Notes: generated by a model not told the origin, from the letters alone. DNA of 64,000 nucleotides from Microbacterium testaceum StLB037 (GCF_000202635.1 NC_015125.1:2418001-2482000); one strand, 5' to 3'; counted from the stretch's first letter, positions 33,658 through 43,210 are shown. Numbers and translations: made by a program.

Positions 33658-34464
33658 GTGCCCGAGAAGCCGAGCGATGCCGTTCTGGTGGATGGGGGTC
33701 GTGGCGCTGAGGCGCCGGCCTCTTCCGCTGATCCCCCTCGTGCGCCTGGGCGGCGGAGGAGAAGGCGTTCGGATTGGCGACAGGGTGGCACGGCCGTTCG
33801 ACAGTGGAACCTCACCGTTCTGACGACCGCTCTCATCGGAATCGGTGGGGGGCTCGTCGTGAGCGTGACGCTGAGCCGATTGGGTGGTCCATGGGCACCG
33901 CTCGCGTCGTCGATGGCGCTGTGGGCCGGCCTCGGACTTCCGGTCGTCGTCGCGCTCCGGCGAGCGCGCCCCGCGGGGTTGCTCCGAGTGCGCTCGATCG
34001 ACCTCCTTTGGGGTTTGGGAGTCGGAGGCGGGCTCCGTCTTCTCCAGGGCTGGCTGAGCGGGGCAGGTTACTCGACGTTCCCTAGCCTTCCGAGCTCTCC
34101 TGACTCAACGGCGTGGGGCTGGCTATGGAGTTACGGTGTCCCCTCTATCCTTGTCGCTCCGGTGATCGAGGAGTTCTTCTTTCGTGCGGTGATCCTGGTC
34201 GGCGTCTACCAGCTACTCCGGCGCGGTGTCGGTCCTCTTGCCGCCGCGACAACTGCGCTCCTTACCTCGGCTGGCGGTTTCGTGCTCTTGCACTCCGCCT
34301 TCAGCTCTTTGTCATTGGCAGACGGCGTTCAGTTTTTTGCCGTGGGTGCCGCATGCGCTCTGGTCGTGTTGTTGAGCGGACGGATCTGGGGGGCGGTCCT
34401 GGCGCACCTGGTCTACAACGCGAGCTTCATGGCGCTGGCGGTCGTCGGCACAATCTTGGCGTAG
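33658..34464 (+). CDS. CPBP-family intramembrane metalloprotease
   Basis: 268 aa from GTG 33658 (TTG 33649 is an alternative; no strong ribosome-binding site). An Arg-rich cytoplasmic leader (APGRRRRRRSDWR) precedes about seven transmembrane helices. The catalytic motifs of CPBP/Abi proteases are present: EEFFFR (~170-175), a His in FVLLHSAF and the C-terminal HLVYNAS. Such proteases process membrane substrates, including prenylated or surface proteins. Position at the edge of the exopolysaccharide locus, divergent from the kinase, suggests a role in envelope biogenesis. Confidence 0.85.
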   Translation: MPEKPSDAVLVDGGRGAEAPASSADPPRAPGRRRRRRSDWRQGGTAVRQWNLTVLTTALIGIGGGLVVSVTLSRLGGPWAPLASSMALWAGLGLPVVVALRRARPAGLLRVRSIDLLWGLGVGGGLRLLQGWLSGAGYSTFPSLPSSPDSTAWGWLWSYGVPSILVAPVIEEFFFRAVILVGVYQLLRRGVGPLAAATTALLTSAGGFVLLHSAFSSLSLADGVQFFAVGAACALVVLLSGRIWGAVLAHLVYNASFMALAVVGTILA

Positions 34465-34576
34465 TGGCTCGCGCTCTCCTTGTGCCTGTCACAGTGCTTC
34501 ATGACGGCGGGCTCGAAATTCGATGTTCACACGATGATGATTTCGAGGGTCATGTCGGGCTGTTAGTGTTCAGCCG

Positions 34577-34747
34577 ATGCCAGCAGGAAACACCGCGCGG
34601 GCGAGAGGGGCCAGGGAAACCGTGGCAGTCCACCGCACAGTCCAGGACATCCCCTTGTTCTCGGCTGATCCGTTCGACCCGCTCCCGGTGCGGGGAGTCG
34701 ATGATTGTGTTATCCGCTCGATGGTCGGATCGAGCCGTAGTCGGTGA
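34577..34747 (+). CDS. Possible small ORF coupled to the glycosyltransferase gene
   Basis: A 56-codon frame starting at ATG 34577, whose TGA overlaps the GTG start of the next gene as GTGA, the same coupling used throughout this locus. The predicted peptide has a basic N-terminus (TARARGARETVAVHR) and a more acidic middle (DIPLFSADPFDPLPVRGVDD) with one Cys. I do not recognise it. It could be a real leader or small protein that couples translation, or chance. The remaining ~110 bases before it contain nothing recognisable. Confidence 0.35.
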   Translation: MPAGNTARARGARETVAVHRTVQDIPLFSADPFDPLPVRGVDDCVIRSMVGSSRSR

Positions 34748-35646
34748 CCGTCTTCGCCGTTCTCACACATGGGGATTCGCGGGTCTTCCGCATCGCAGCG
34801 GAGGCTCTCAGCCCTTGTCAGATTGTGGTTCACGTCGATGCGACCTCGAAGCAGGACGAGTATCCGCGAGCCGCGAACATCACCTACGTCGAAGACCGCA
34901 CCAACGTCAAATGGGGAGGATTCTCGGTCGTCGAAGCGACTGAGAAGCTCTATGCATTGGCGTTGCAGAAGTGCGCATCGCCGGACGAGTACATCGTCTT
35001 GCTCTCTGGCCAATGTGTGCCCATCCGACCTCTCGCCGACCTCGAAGCACTCTTTGCCGAAAGGCCGGGCGTGCTCTACTGCCGGGCAGGCCTTGTGCTG
35101 GACGGTTATGAGATGAACGAACGTCGGATTCTCCGCGAGTGGCATTTCGATAGGTTCGATGCGCGCTCTCGGGGACTTCGAGGTCGCGGTGCCGCTGTCG
35201 CTCGCAGAATCAAACAGCTCATGACCCCTCAGAAGAAGAAGAGCGACTTCGCTGGGTTCAGGATGGTCGCGGGCAGTCAGTGGACAGCGCTCACGGCGGC
35301 GGCGGTGGAGGCGATGATGTCGGATGTGGGCGCGCGGTCGCGCCTCGCGCGCCTTCTCCGCCATGCCCTCGCTCCGGACGAGATCTACTTCCACACGCTC
35401 ATCCACAGCGGCGACTGGGCGTCGAGAACCACCTCGGCACCGCCGCAGCCCAAGGGCGACAAACGCACCGCAGATTTCGCGAATCTCCATCACATCGATC
35501 GATCGCTCACTCGATATCTGTCACCGGACGAGTTGCGACACATTGGCGGATCCCTCGAGTTCTTTGCTCGAAAGGCGAAGGGCGACGACCCGCAGAGGCT
35601 TGCGAGCGTCGTGCGGGAGCTGACCTCCCAGAACGGTCAAGGATGA
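34744..35646 (+). CDS. Core-2/I-branching enzyme-like glycosyltransferase (GT14)
   Basis: 300 aa. Begins VTVFAVLTHGDSRVFRIAAE and continues with IVVHVDATSKQD, YIVLLSGQCVPIRPLADLEA and QWTALTAAAVEAMM, the pattern of bacterial proteins related to beta-1,6-N-acetylglucosaminyltransferases. It should add a branching or side sugar to the polysaccharide repeat unit in the cytoplasm. First of a run of genes (to 38244) each overlapping the next by four bases. Confidence 0.85.
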   Translation: MTVFAVLTHGDSRVFRIAAEALSPCQIVVHVDATSKQDEYPRAANITYVEDRTNVKWGGFSVVEATEKLYALALQKCASPDEYIVLLSGQCVPIRPLADLEALFAERPGVLYCRAGLVLDGYEMNERRILREWHFDRFDARSRGLRGRGAAVARRIKQLMTPQKKKSDFAGFRMVAGSQWTALTAAAVEAMMSDVGARSRLARLLRHALAPDEIYFHTLIHSGDWASRTTSAPPQPKGDKRTADFANLHHIDRSLTRYLSPDELRHIGGSLEFFARKAKGDDPQRLASVVRELTSQNGQG

Positions 35647-36893
35647 AAGCTCCTCATCTCGTCAAGTCGGGCTCGGGGTACTTCCTTTCGGTAGCCATCA
35701 GTGCGCTCGTGGGCGTCGTCAGTGTCCCCGTCGTGATTCAGGTGGCCGGGGCAGCCGCGTGGTCTGCCCTGGCCGTCGCGCAGGCTGCGGGTGCCATAGC
35801 GGCGACGGTCGTCGCCTTCGGCTGGCCGGTGATCGGCCCGGCTGCCGTCGCGGCCGCCCCGGATTCTGAACGCGGCCGGATCTTCCTTATCTCTCTCATC
35901 TCGAGGGCGGTGATCCTCGTACCGGCCGCCGCGGTCGCGATCGCCGTGATCCTCGTGTCGGTGGGATGGTCCCCGACCACCGCCGCTGCTTTGGTCGCCG
36001 GTCTGACGCCGGTGGTCGGCGGACTCACGGCGTCGTGGTTCTTCGTGGGGGAGTCGCGCCCCTCGAAGCTCAACTCGCTCGATGTGCTCCCGAGAGCGGG
36101 AGGAACGGTGATCGGTATCGCGTTGATCCTCGCGACCTCGAACATCCTCCTGTTCGTCATCGGCCAGCTTGCCGGGCAGCTCGGTGCTCTCGCGCTTTCG
36201 TGGATGTCGATCCGCCGGCGCTACCCTCGCGGTGAGCGGGTCGTCGTTCGCGACATCACCGGCACCGTTGCAGCGGGAGGTGCCGGCTTCTGGAACGCCA
36301 TCCTCACGTCGCTCTACCAGAACTCGCCCCTTGTCGTGGTCACGAACTTCGCGGGTTCCGGCGTCGAAACGTATGCCATGGCGGACCGACTCTTCCGGAT
36401 CGCTGCCCTTGCGCTCGCCCCGGTGACGCAGGTGGCCCAGGGGTATGTGCCTGCCGCGAAATCGCACGATGAGCTTTTGTCACGTATTCGGCGGACGATC
36501 GGCGTCGGAGCTGGACTGGGAGTGGCGACGTTGATCGGGTTCGGTTTGTTGGCGCCGGTCCTGGGAACGCTCTTGTCGCACGGAGCGATCGAAGTTCCGT
36601 ACGGGATCTCCTTCTCCCTGGGCGGTGCGATGGGAATGGCGCTCATGTCGTCCTTGGTCGGACGCGCCTGCCTGGTTCCCCTCAAGAAGACCGCGACCCT
36701 CGCGCTGGCGGCGACTGTTGCCTCGATCGTGGGACTTTCCGGAATGGTCGCTGGGGGTATCGCCTTCGGAGTCGGCGGTGTCGCCTCGGCCTACCTGCTG
36801 GCGGAGGTCATCGCCTTCACCATCACCATCTGGCCCGCGATCGGTGCGCTGCGGGGCGTCGGCAAGCGGAGCCGCATCGAAGGGAATTCATGA
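35643..36893 (+). CDS. Wzx-like polysaccharide flippase
   Basis: 416 aa with roughly twelve transmembrane helices, starting MKAPHLVKSGSGYFLSVAIS. Topology and the repeated pairs of helices fit the MOP exporter superfamily that flips lipid-linked oligosaccharide across the membrane. The central TSLYQNSPLVVVTNFAGSGV stretch is typical of O-antigen/teichuronic-acid flippases. ATG 35643 overlaps the GT14 stop. Confidence 0.88.
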   Translation: MKAPHLVKSGSGYFLSVAISALVGVVSVPVVIQVAGAAAWSALAVAQAAGAIAATVVAFGWPVIGPAAVAAAPDSERGRIFLISLISRAVILVPAAAVAIAVILVSVGWSPTTAAALVAGLTPVVGGLTASWFFVGESRPSKLNSLDVLPRAGGTVIGIALILATSNILLFVIGQLAGQLGALALSWMSIRRRYPRGERVVVRDITGTVAAGGAGFWNAILTSLYQNSPLVVVTNFAGSGVETYAMADRLFRIAALALAPVTQVAQGYVPAAKSHDELLSRIRRTIGVGAGLGVATLIGFGLLAPVLGTLLSHGAIEVPYGISFSLGGAMGMALMSSLVGRACLVPLKKTATLALAATVASIVGLSGMVAGGIAFGVGGVASAYLLAEVIAFTITIWPAIGALRGVGKRSRIEGNS

Positions 36894-37405
36894 TGCCCGG
36901 TCGGAAGTGGTTCCAGGACGTGCTCTCGGAGATATCGGCTCTCTCTCTTCTGCCTCACCGCCTCCGCCCGGCTCTCCTGCGGCGTGCGGGTGCCTCCGTT
37001 GGCGATAACGTGCTGATCTACGGCGGCTCCACATATCACTCACAAATGCGCCTCTCGATCGCGGACGACGTCTTTGTCAATCAGGCGTGCCACTTCGACA
37101 TGCAGGCTCTCATTCGTATCGAGAGCGGGGTCCGAATCGGAAATCACGTCCGGTTCGTCACGTCCGATCATGAGGTCGGACCATCCGGCCGCAGGGCTGG
37201 GCCCGGCCGCAGTGCGGCGATCACGATCGGGCGCGGAACGTGGATCTGCAGCGGTGCAACGATCCTCCCGGGGGTATCTGTCGCAGAAGGTAACATCATT
37301 GCGGCGGGCGCTGTCGTCACGCGTTCGACCGAGGCGAATTGCCTCTACGCGGGTGTGCCGGCTCGTCTGATCAAAAGGCTCGACCAAGAGGAATCTGCGC
37401 CGTGA
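36890..37405 (+). CDS. Left-handed beta-helix acyltransferase
   Basis: 171 aa. Hexapeptide repeats (ASVGDNVLIYGGS, LSIADDVFVNQACHFD, VRIGNHVRFV) and the C-terminal GVSVAEGNIIAAGAVVTRS, AGVPARLIKRL place it with the serine acetyltransferase/maltose acetyltransferase-like family. It probably O-acetylates a sugar of the repeat unit using acetyl-CoA. Translationally coupled on both sides. Confidence 0.88.
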   Translation: MMPGRKWFQDVLSEISALSLLPHRLRPALLRRAGASVGDNVLIYGGSTYHSQMRLSIADDVFVNQACHFDMQALIRIESGVRIGNHVRFVTSDHEVGPSGRRAGPGRSAAITIGRGTWICSGATILPGVSVAEGNIIAAGAVVTRSTEANCLYAGVPARLIKRLDQEESAP

Positions 37406-38244
37406 GCAAGTTCGTCGCTCCTCTGATCGGGCGAGCGGGGCTCGGCAACGAACTCTTTCCCGTCCTTCGCGCCGCTGATATCGCCGCCAAGGAATCGCGA
37501 GTGGTCCTCTGGCCGGCCTGGTTCCAGCTCAAGATCGGTCCGATTCTCCGCCGGGAACGTGACAAGCGGATGTACTGGACCCTCTTCCGGACACCCGACC
37601 TGATCTCGCTGCTACGGCTCATCTGGGCGAAGGCTCGCGGAGTCCCGCACGACGGAGCGAGCTCAAATCACCGCTACGTGACTGTTCAGGGTATGAAGGG
37701 CTACTTCGACGGTGTGAACATCAGTGGTCCCGAGTTTCGCGACCTTCTGCTCGCCCGTGCCCGCCGGGGCGTCCTTTCGTCTCCGCCCCGGGAGCCGTAC
37801 ATCGCGTTCCATGTCCGCCTGGGCGACTTCTCCCGGGTGGGGGCCTCCGAATCCGGAGTATCGAAGAACAACACCAGTTCCCCGATCGAGTGGTTCGTCG
37901 CCCGTGCGAGGGCAGCTCGCGACGCGCATCCCGGCGTTCGCCTGTTCGTCTGCTCCGACGGCGACGACGCCGAGCTGGCACCCCTTCTCGACGAACACGG
38001 GGTCTACCGGTCCACGGGGCGGAACGCACTCGATGACATGGTTTTCATGTCCCATTCGGTCGGAATCGTCGGCAGCCGCTCGACGTTCAGCGCGTGGGGG
38101 GCCTTCCTCGGGGACGTCCCCATGGTGGTCCAGACGGGGGGCGACGCCTACCGTCCGCACGCTCGCGTATGGGAGGCTTCCGCTGACGAGGCGACCACGG
38201 ATTGGGATGATCAGGTACGCCGCCGCTGCGGGGAAGGGCACTGA
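37402..38244 (+). CDS. Putative alpha-1,2-fucosyltransferase-like glycosyltransferase (GT11-like)
   Basis: 280 aa from GTG 37402. Key motifs: an N-terminal GRAGLGNELFPVLRA loop (G-x-GN-x-x-F as in GT11), the acceptor motif FHVRLGDFS (H-x-R-x-GDF/Y), and SRSTFSAWGAFLGD near the C-terminus (usually STFSWWGAWL). These are hallmarks of the fucosyltransferase fold. Because gmd and fcl for GDP-L-fucose are in the same locus, GDP-fucose is a reasonable donor. Substantial divergence from characterised enzymes leaves some doubt. Confidence 0.72.
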   Translation: MSKFVAPLIGRAGLGNELFPVLRAADIAAKESRVVLWPAWFQLKIGPILRRERDKRMYWTLFRTPDLISLLRLIWAKARGVPHDGASSNHRYVTVQGMKGYFDGVNISGPEFRDLLLARARRGVLSSPPREPYIAFHVRLGDFSRVGASESGVSKNNTSSPIEWFVARARAARDAHPGVRLFVCSDGDDAELAPLLDEHGVYRSTGRNALDDMVFMSHSVGIVGSRSTFSAWGAFLGDVPMVVQTGGDAYRPHARVWEASADEATTDWDDQVRRRCGEGH

Positions 38245-38285
38245 GCGCCGCAGCGAATCTGAGCGCTGCGGAAAGGCGGTGGATC

Positions 38286-39518
38286 ATGAACTCTCGAGAA
38301 TGGGGTCGAACGCTCACTCCGGGCATGGTGATACGCCCGCCGTCCGGAGGTGAGGGAGGCAACGCCGGAACTGACACGCGCGGCACGACCACTCTGCGGT
38401 GGGTCACGTACGCTGCGGCATTCTCTTCGTCTTGGACCGGTGCGACGTTCGGGGGCTTCAACGTCGTCGATTACGCGCTCGGGATGACCGTCGTTCTTCT
38501 CTTCGCAACCGCTTTCTTCCAGCGAAGGTCCCTGCAGATCCGCAGCTGGATGTTCCTGCCTCTGGGCGCGGCGGCGGTCGTGTCGGCTTGGAACACGATC
38601 GTCAAAGATGCACCTTTCGATGTGGTGATGCTCCTGCGCATCTTCCTCACCATGTTCGTGGTGGCCATGATCGTTTTCGGTTTTCAGTCATGGTTTGGTG
38701 GCGACTACCTCCGTCGACTCCTGAAGGTGTGGGTCGCCGGCATAGCGTTCAATGGGCTCGCCGCGCTTGCCGTCTCGTTCGGTGTCGTTTCCTTCGCGGG
38801 GATCTTGACTCAGGCAACAGGTGACCGGCTCAGCGGTTTAGCGTCGCACCCGAACTCCCTGGCCTTCTCGGTCAGCCTGGCGATCGCGCCCTGCATTTTC
38901 CTCGTCGCGCGGGAGCGCGGCAGGATCCTGTGGGTGATCTGCCTCGTTCTCATCCTGTGGGGAGGAATGCTCAGTGAGTCGCGAGCAGCCTTGCTCGTCG
39001 GTCTCCCGGCTCTCGCGCTGGCCACGGTCGTCTCCATCGCGCGCTCGCGCTGGAACTCCATCGCCTGGCCCATACTGATCGTCGGCGCGGTGGGGGCATG
39101 GTTCGTCGTGCCCCTCGTGCTTGCGGACTCGCGTCTCGCGGGTGGCGCGGGGGCACTCAGCGATGCGGGGCGGTCAGCCCTCAATGAGAGTGCCCTGAAC
39201 CTTTTTCTTCGGAACCCGCTGACGGGAGCTGGTTTCGAGAGCCAGGCAGGTGTGTCCGTCCCCCTGACCGTGCTGACGGCGGGGGGGATCCTTTTCGCCA
39301 TCGGCTACTACGCCTTCGTTTTCTCGCCCGTTCCCGCATTGTGGAGGCGTAGGCGATCGCCGATCGCGCCTTACGGGCTCATCACCGTTGCGGCGCTGGT
39401 CAGCTTCGGTTTCTTCAACCCGGTTTTCATGGAGCGCGCGACGTACTGGCCGATTCTGATCGCCATGGCCTTGTGCGCCGGGCATCGTGACGAGGACGCT
39501 CGGACCGCGTCGGTATGA
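38286..39518 (+). CDS. O-antigen ligase/Wzy polymerase-like membrane protein
   Basis: 410 aa with about ten to eleven transmembrane helices. The GGMLSESRAALLVGLPALAL region and the loop LFLRNPLTGAGFESQAGVSV (typical NP-x-x-G-x-G of Wzy/WaaL proteins) support assignment to the O-antigen polymerase/ligase family. It would polymerise flipped repeat units on the outer face. It lies 41 bases after the GT11-like gene and ends the plus-strand unit, converging with the four-gene minus-strand unit. Confidence 0.85.
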   Translation: MNSREWGRTLTPGMVIRPPSGGEGGNAGTDTRGTTTLRWVTYAAAFSSSWTGATFGGFNVVDYALGMTVVLLFATAFFQRRSLQIRSWMFLPLGAAAVVSAWNTIVKDAPFDVVMLLRIFLTMFVVAMIVFGFQSWFGGDYLRRLLKVWVAGIAFNGLAALAVSFGVVSFAGILTQATGDRLSGLASHPNSLAFSVSLAIAPCIFLVARERGRILWVICLVLILWGGMLSESRAALLVGLPALALATVVSIARSRWNSIAWPILIVGAVGAWFVVPLVLADSRLAGGAGALSDAGRSALNESALNLFLRNPLTGAGFESQAGVSVPLTVLTAGGILFAIGYYAFVFSPVPALWRRRRSPIAPYGLITVAALVSFGFFNPVFMERATYWPILIAMALCAGHRDEDARTASV

Positions 39519-39607
39519 GAGTCGCAAGAGCCCTTTCGCTGCGACAGTGATGACCCGCGGATCGGTTCTGGGATTTTGTGTATGGACGTTCGGGCGCGCT
39601 CCCGAAG

Positions 39608-40696
39608 CTATCGATCGAGCACCTTGATGACGACATCGGCGAAATTCTGAGAAACCGAGTCGATCGTGGGGATGTCTGAACGCAGGATTCGATTGCCGAC
39701 CAGCTCTTCCGCCATCAGACTGAGGGCTCGCTCCGCGAATGCCGGTGGATCGTCCGGAAGGGTGATTCGCTCTCCGGCCCGCAGGAACTCGGCCTCGGGC
39801 GCGTGATAGCGGTACGAGGTGGAGAAGATCGGAAGCCCGAGGGCCAACGCGTCGACCGCCACGAGGCCGATACGCCCCGGCATCCATATCGCCTGGACGA
39901 CATGTCCGAGCCGCGCGAGCTCAACCCCACGCGCGGCAGGAATGTGTTCGATCGCATCGCCCGCGCGGGATAGTGCGTCCTGCATCTCGCCCATTCCGAC
40001 GACGATGAGCGTAAACCGCGGATCCATCTGACGCGCCGCGATCGCTGCGTCGATGAGGAAATCGATACGTTTGGCGGCATCGAGTCCACCCACGAACAAG
40101 GCACGGGGGGCGCGCGGCCAGCGGCGGAGAAGATGCTCCATCTCGGCGGCGTCCACTGCCTTGTACGCCGCTCGCAGGGACGCCGAATCGGTGCTGTTGC
40201 CGATGGCGACGACGCTGTCGGGATCGAGCTTGCCGTTCTCCACGAGGTAGTCGCGGCCGCCATCGGCGTAGGTCATGACCGCATCGGCTCGCCGCGCGAG
40301 TGTCCACTCGATGCGGTCGGACAGGGCTCCGGCGTCGTTGACATACGGACGACCGTGCCCCCAGAGGACCAGCTTCCTTCTCCCGAATGACCTCATCCAC
40401 GCGAGGTTGTTGAGGGCCTCGAGTTCGGAGACCAGGACGTCGGGCTGAAGGTCCGACGGAAGCGCGCGCCACTCGACGGTCCGCCCGCCGAGGTGCACTC
40501 CTTTCGATCTGATGTCTATACGCCACGCTGGGCTCTCTCGGTCACCTCGGGCAGCCTGGGCACCGACGGGATGCCCGGCGGCGACGAGGAACCGGATGCC
40601 CTGGCGTGAGAGCTTCTCTCGGACGCTCTCGAAAAGGGGAACACGGTAGGCAGGCACGTAGGGCTGCGTGACGACCACCAGCGGACCGGCGCTCAT
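39608..40696 (-). CDS. Glycosyltransferase family 4 protein
   Basis: 362 aa, GT-B fold. N-terminal VVVTQPYVPAYRVPLFESVR and a central ALFVGGLDAAKRIDFLIDA nucleotide-sugar domain; the C-terminal GLVAVDALALGLPIFSTSYR matches the conserved E/D-A-x-x-x-G-x-P motif of GT4. It adds one residue of the repeat unit; donor unknown. Last gene of a minus-strand unit of four genes, each overlapping by ATGA. Confidence 0.88.
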   Translation of the reverse strand: MSAGPLVVVTQPYVPAYRVPLFESVREKLSRQGIRFLVAAGHPVGAQAARGDRESPAWRIDIRSKGVHLGGRTVEWRALPSDLQPDVLVSELEALNNLAWMRSFGRRKLVLWGHGRPYVNDAGALSDRIEWTLARRADAVMTYADGGRDYLVENGKLDPDSVVAIGNSTDSASLRAAYKAVDAAEMEHLLRRWPRAPRALFVGGLDAAKRIDFLIDAAIAARQMDPRFTLIVVGMGEMQDALSRAGDAIEHIPAARGVELARLGHVVQAIWMPGRIGLVAVDALALGLPIFSTSYRYHAPEAEFLRAGERITLPDDPPAFAERALSLMAEELVGNRILRSDIPTIDSVSQNFADVVIKVLDR

Positions 40697-41811
40697 GGGG
40701 TGTCTCCCGCGCGGGCGATCTCATATGCGTTCTCTGCTTGTGCAGCGGCGATGCTCCACCGGAACTCGCGCTCAGCGTGCGCGCGGGCGCGCCCCGGGAG
40801 CTCGGCGTCCTCGAGAGCATCGACGACTGCCTGCGCGATGCTCGCCGGGTCGTTGCGAGCCACCTTGAGCGCGCGATTCTCCGATGCAGGTGCGGCGATG
40901 CCGACGTGCTGGCTGGTGACGACCCGAGCTCCGGCCGCCATGGCCTCTGCGACGGCGACGCCGAAGCTTTCATCTTCGCTCGGGAGGACGAACACATCGC
41001 ATTCGCTGAGGAGATCGCGTCGACGAGCGGAGTTCACTGGGCCTAGCGAGGTGACCTGATCGCCGACACCGATTTCGTGAGCGAGAGCGTTGGGATCTTG
41101 TATCGTGCCGTCCGAGCCGCCGGCGATGAACAGCCTGGCCCCTCGTTCTCGCAGCGGTGTCTCAGCGAGGGCGCGGACGACGAGATCCACTCGCTTCTTT
41201 TTGGTCAGCCGCCCCAGGTAGACGATCTTGGCTGGCCCTTCGCGTTTCGTCGTCCTATCGATCGCGAACAGCTGCTCGTCGACAGCCAGGTTCATGCGGA
41301 ACGCTCGAGTGTCGGGGAGGACATCGAGCGCCTGTTGCGCTTCGAGTTCACTCGAGTAGATGGCCCCGCTCAGGCCCGCGAGGTTCTTCGCGTCGGCGAT
41401 TCTCAGCCAAGCCCGTTTGCGAAGAACGTTTGTGTTCCAGTGATATCGATCCAGGGCACCATGCGGTTCGATCAGGTAGGGGATTCCCGCCCGTCGGGCG
41501 ATGCGCATGGCCATGGTTCCCGGGTAGCTCTGAAACCCGTGGACGTGGACGACGTCATACCGGGAGAGACCATCCGACATCGCGGACGCGAAGTGGGGAG
41601 CGAACGTGACGCTCGAGGGCCCGGCACTCGTGACGACGCGCACCCAATCAGCCACGATGAGGTCGTTGTCACTGGGGGCGAGTCCCTTGTCCGTCGTAAG
41701 AACATCCGCCGCCACCCCTCGGTGGTGCAGAGCCGGTATCAAGCCGCGGATGACCTCGGCCGGCCCGCCATCCGATCGCGCCACGCTCGGGGTGACGTGG
41801 AGCACCCTCAT
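40693..41811 (-). CDS. Glycosyltransferase family 4 protein
   Basis: 372 aa, GT-B fold. N-terminal MRVLHVTPSVARSDGGPAEV with the glycine-rich acceptor loop, YVLGRLT-type donor domain (KIVYLGRLTKKKRVDLVVRA) and the catalytic-site signature PSEDESFGVAVAEAMAAGAR (E-x7-E). Retaining hexosyltransferase; the specific sugar cannot be told. Coupled to both neighbours by four-base overlaps. Confidence 0.92.
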   Translation of the reverse strand: MRVLHVTPSVARSDGGPAEVIRGLIPALHHRGVAADVLTTDKGLAPSDNDLIVADWVRVVTSAGPSSVTFAPHFASAMSDGLSRYDVVHVHGFQSYPGTMAMRIARRAGIPYLIEPHGALDRYHWNTNVLRKRAWLRIADAKNLAGLSGAIYSSELEAQQALDVLPDTRAFRMNLAVDEQLFAIDRTTKREGPAKIVYLGRLTKKKRVDLVVRALAETPLRERGARLFIAGGSDGTIQDPNALAHEIGVGDQVTSLGPVNSARRRDLLSECDVFVLPSEDESFGVAVAEAMAAGARVVTSQHVGIAAPASENRALKVARNDPASIAQAVVDALEDAELPGRARAHAEREFRWSIAAAQAENAYEIARAGDTP

Positions 41812-42647
41812 TTTGCGGCCACTGTCGCATTGCGTTGAAGCTCGCGGTACTTGACCCCGATCTGCCAGTAGTACATCGCAAGCGCAGTGGCATAGTCGAA
41901 GCCGGCCCGTCCATCGAGAAAACCGAGCCGCGCCACGTAGGCGTAGAGGAAGAACAGTGCGGGCTTGAACGGCACGGCGTCGAAGAACCGTCCTTTTCTC
42001 GTGCGCTTCTTGGCGATGTCAGCCCGCAGCGCGCTGTTCGACCGAAGGTGCGCTTCCCAGTCCGAGTATCGATTGTGTCGGGAGAACCAACTCGACACGG
42101 GGTCTAAGTCGTTGTGGAGTATCCGACCCCGTGCCTTCACCACCACTCCGTTCGCTCGCGGTTGGTAGTGACCCTCGAGTTCTCCCATCCCTGGAGCGCC
42201 GAGGTCGTTCATCTCCGGGAATCGCACTCGATCACGGTGAACCACACACCGCTTCGTCACCCGGTGACCGTGACGGAGGATGCGCCCCGCGAACACGTAG
42301 TCCAGATCGACATCGATCGCTGCCGCGTCCGTACGCGAAATCAGGTCTACGAGTTCTGCCTTCAGGCGCTCGCTGGGTACCTCATCCGCATCGACGAAGA
42401 AGACCCAAGGATGGCGCGTTGTGACGTGCTCGAGCTGCCACTGCTTCTTCTTCGGGTACTTTCCGTCCCATGTGAAGTTGACGACGTGCGCGCCGTGTTG
42501 TTCAGCGAGGGCGACCGTCCTATCAGTGCTGTTCGAGTCAACGACGATCACTTCATCGAAGTCTGAGAGGCCCGCGAGACACGCAGTGATGCCCACCTCT
42601 TCGTTTTTCGTTTGCACCAATGCCGTGATGGGTATCTTCGAACTCAT
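41808..42647 (-). CDS. Glycosyltransferase family 2 protein
   Basis: 279 aa from ATG 42647. GT-A fold: PITALVQTKNEEVGITACLA at the N-terminus, DEVIVVDSNSTDRTV and the metal-binding VDADE (DxD-like). The end (FFDAVPFKPALFFLYAYVAR) resembles WaaE/KdtX-like enzymes of the family. It overlaps the acyltransferase upstream by ATGA, so the start is well determined. Inverting transferase acting on the repeat unit. Confidence 0.9.
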   Translation of the reverse strand: MSSKIPITALVQTKNEEVGITACLAGLSDFDEVIVVDSNSTDRTVALAEQHGAHVVNFTWDGKYPKKKQWQLEHVTTRHPWVFFVDADEVPSERLKAELVDLISRTDAAAIDVDLDYVFAGRILRHGHRVTKRCVVHRDRVRFPEMNDLGAPGMGELEGHYQPRANGVVVKARGRILHNDLDPVSSWFSRHNRYSDWEAHLRSNSALRADIAKKRTRKGRFFDAVPFKPALFFLYAYVARLGFLDGRAGFDYATALAMYYWQIGVKYRELQRNATVAAK

Positions 42648-43210
42648 TGACGAAGTCCTTCGAATCTCGTACCGACGCGACGCGCGGGGACTCCCCCCCA
42701 CACCTCCGCGGCTCCAATGTCGCCGCTGACGACGGACATTGGCTGGATAAGAGCGGATCGGCCCACCGTCGTTCCCCCTACGACCATGCATCTGCTGGTG
42801 ATCCATGCTCCTTCGTGGATCACGACAGGCCTCGTGACCAGGGCCATGTCGACCCGGTGGCGGTGACTTCCTGTGGTGATGAAGGTCTCCTGCGAGATGA
42901 CGACGTCATGCCCGACGTGGACGTGGTCCTGATTATGGAACCAGACACCCTCGCCGATCCAGGACCGGTCGCCGATGTGCAGCTTCCACGGAAACTTGAC
43001 GCGGGTCCTCGGTCGAAAAACGACGCCGTGTCCGATGTCGGCTCCGAAAGCGCGCAGCACACGAATCCGAAGGCCTGAGCTGATTTGCCAAGGATTTGTT
43101 ATGAATATCAACTCAAAAATGGCCCACAGGTACACCTGCCAAGCGGGTCGATCCCAGGCGGCACGCTCGCCGGGGGCCTGCGAAAGATCGATCACCGGAA
43201 TGTCGCTCAC
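42644..43210 (-). CDS. WcaF-like O-acetyltransferase
   Basis: 188 aa. A membrane-associated start (PAWQVYLWAIFELIFITNPW), then left-handed beta-helix repeats (IGHGVVFRPRTRVKFPWKLH) with an active-site His region (TTGSHRHRVDMAL) and C-terminal GAAEVWGGVPARRVGTRFEG. It closely resembles colanic-acid biosynthesis acetyltransferases of the WcaF type. First gene of the four-gene minus-strand unit, divergent from a WcaI-like transferase. Confidence 0.88.
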   Translation of the reverse strand: MSDIPVIDLSQAPGERAAWDRPAWQVYLWAIFELIFITNPWQISSGLRIRVLRAFGADIGHGVVFRPRTRVKFPWKLHIGDRSWIGEGVWFHNQDHVHVGHDVVISQETFITTGSHRHRVDMALVTRPVVIHEGAWITSRCMVVGGTTVGRSALIQPMSVVSGDIGAAEVWGGVPARRVGTRFEGLRQ

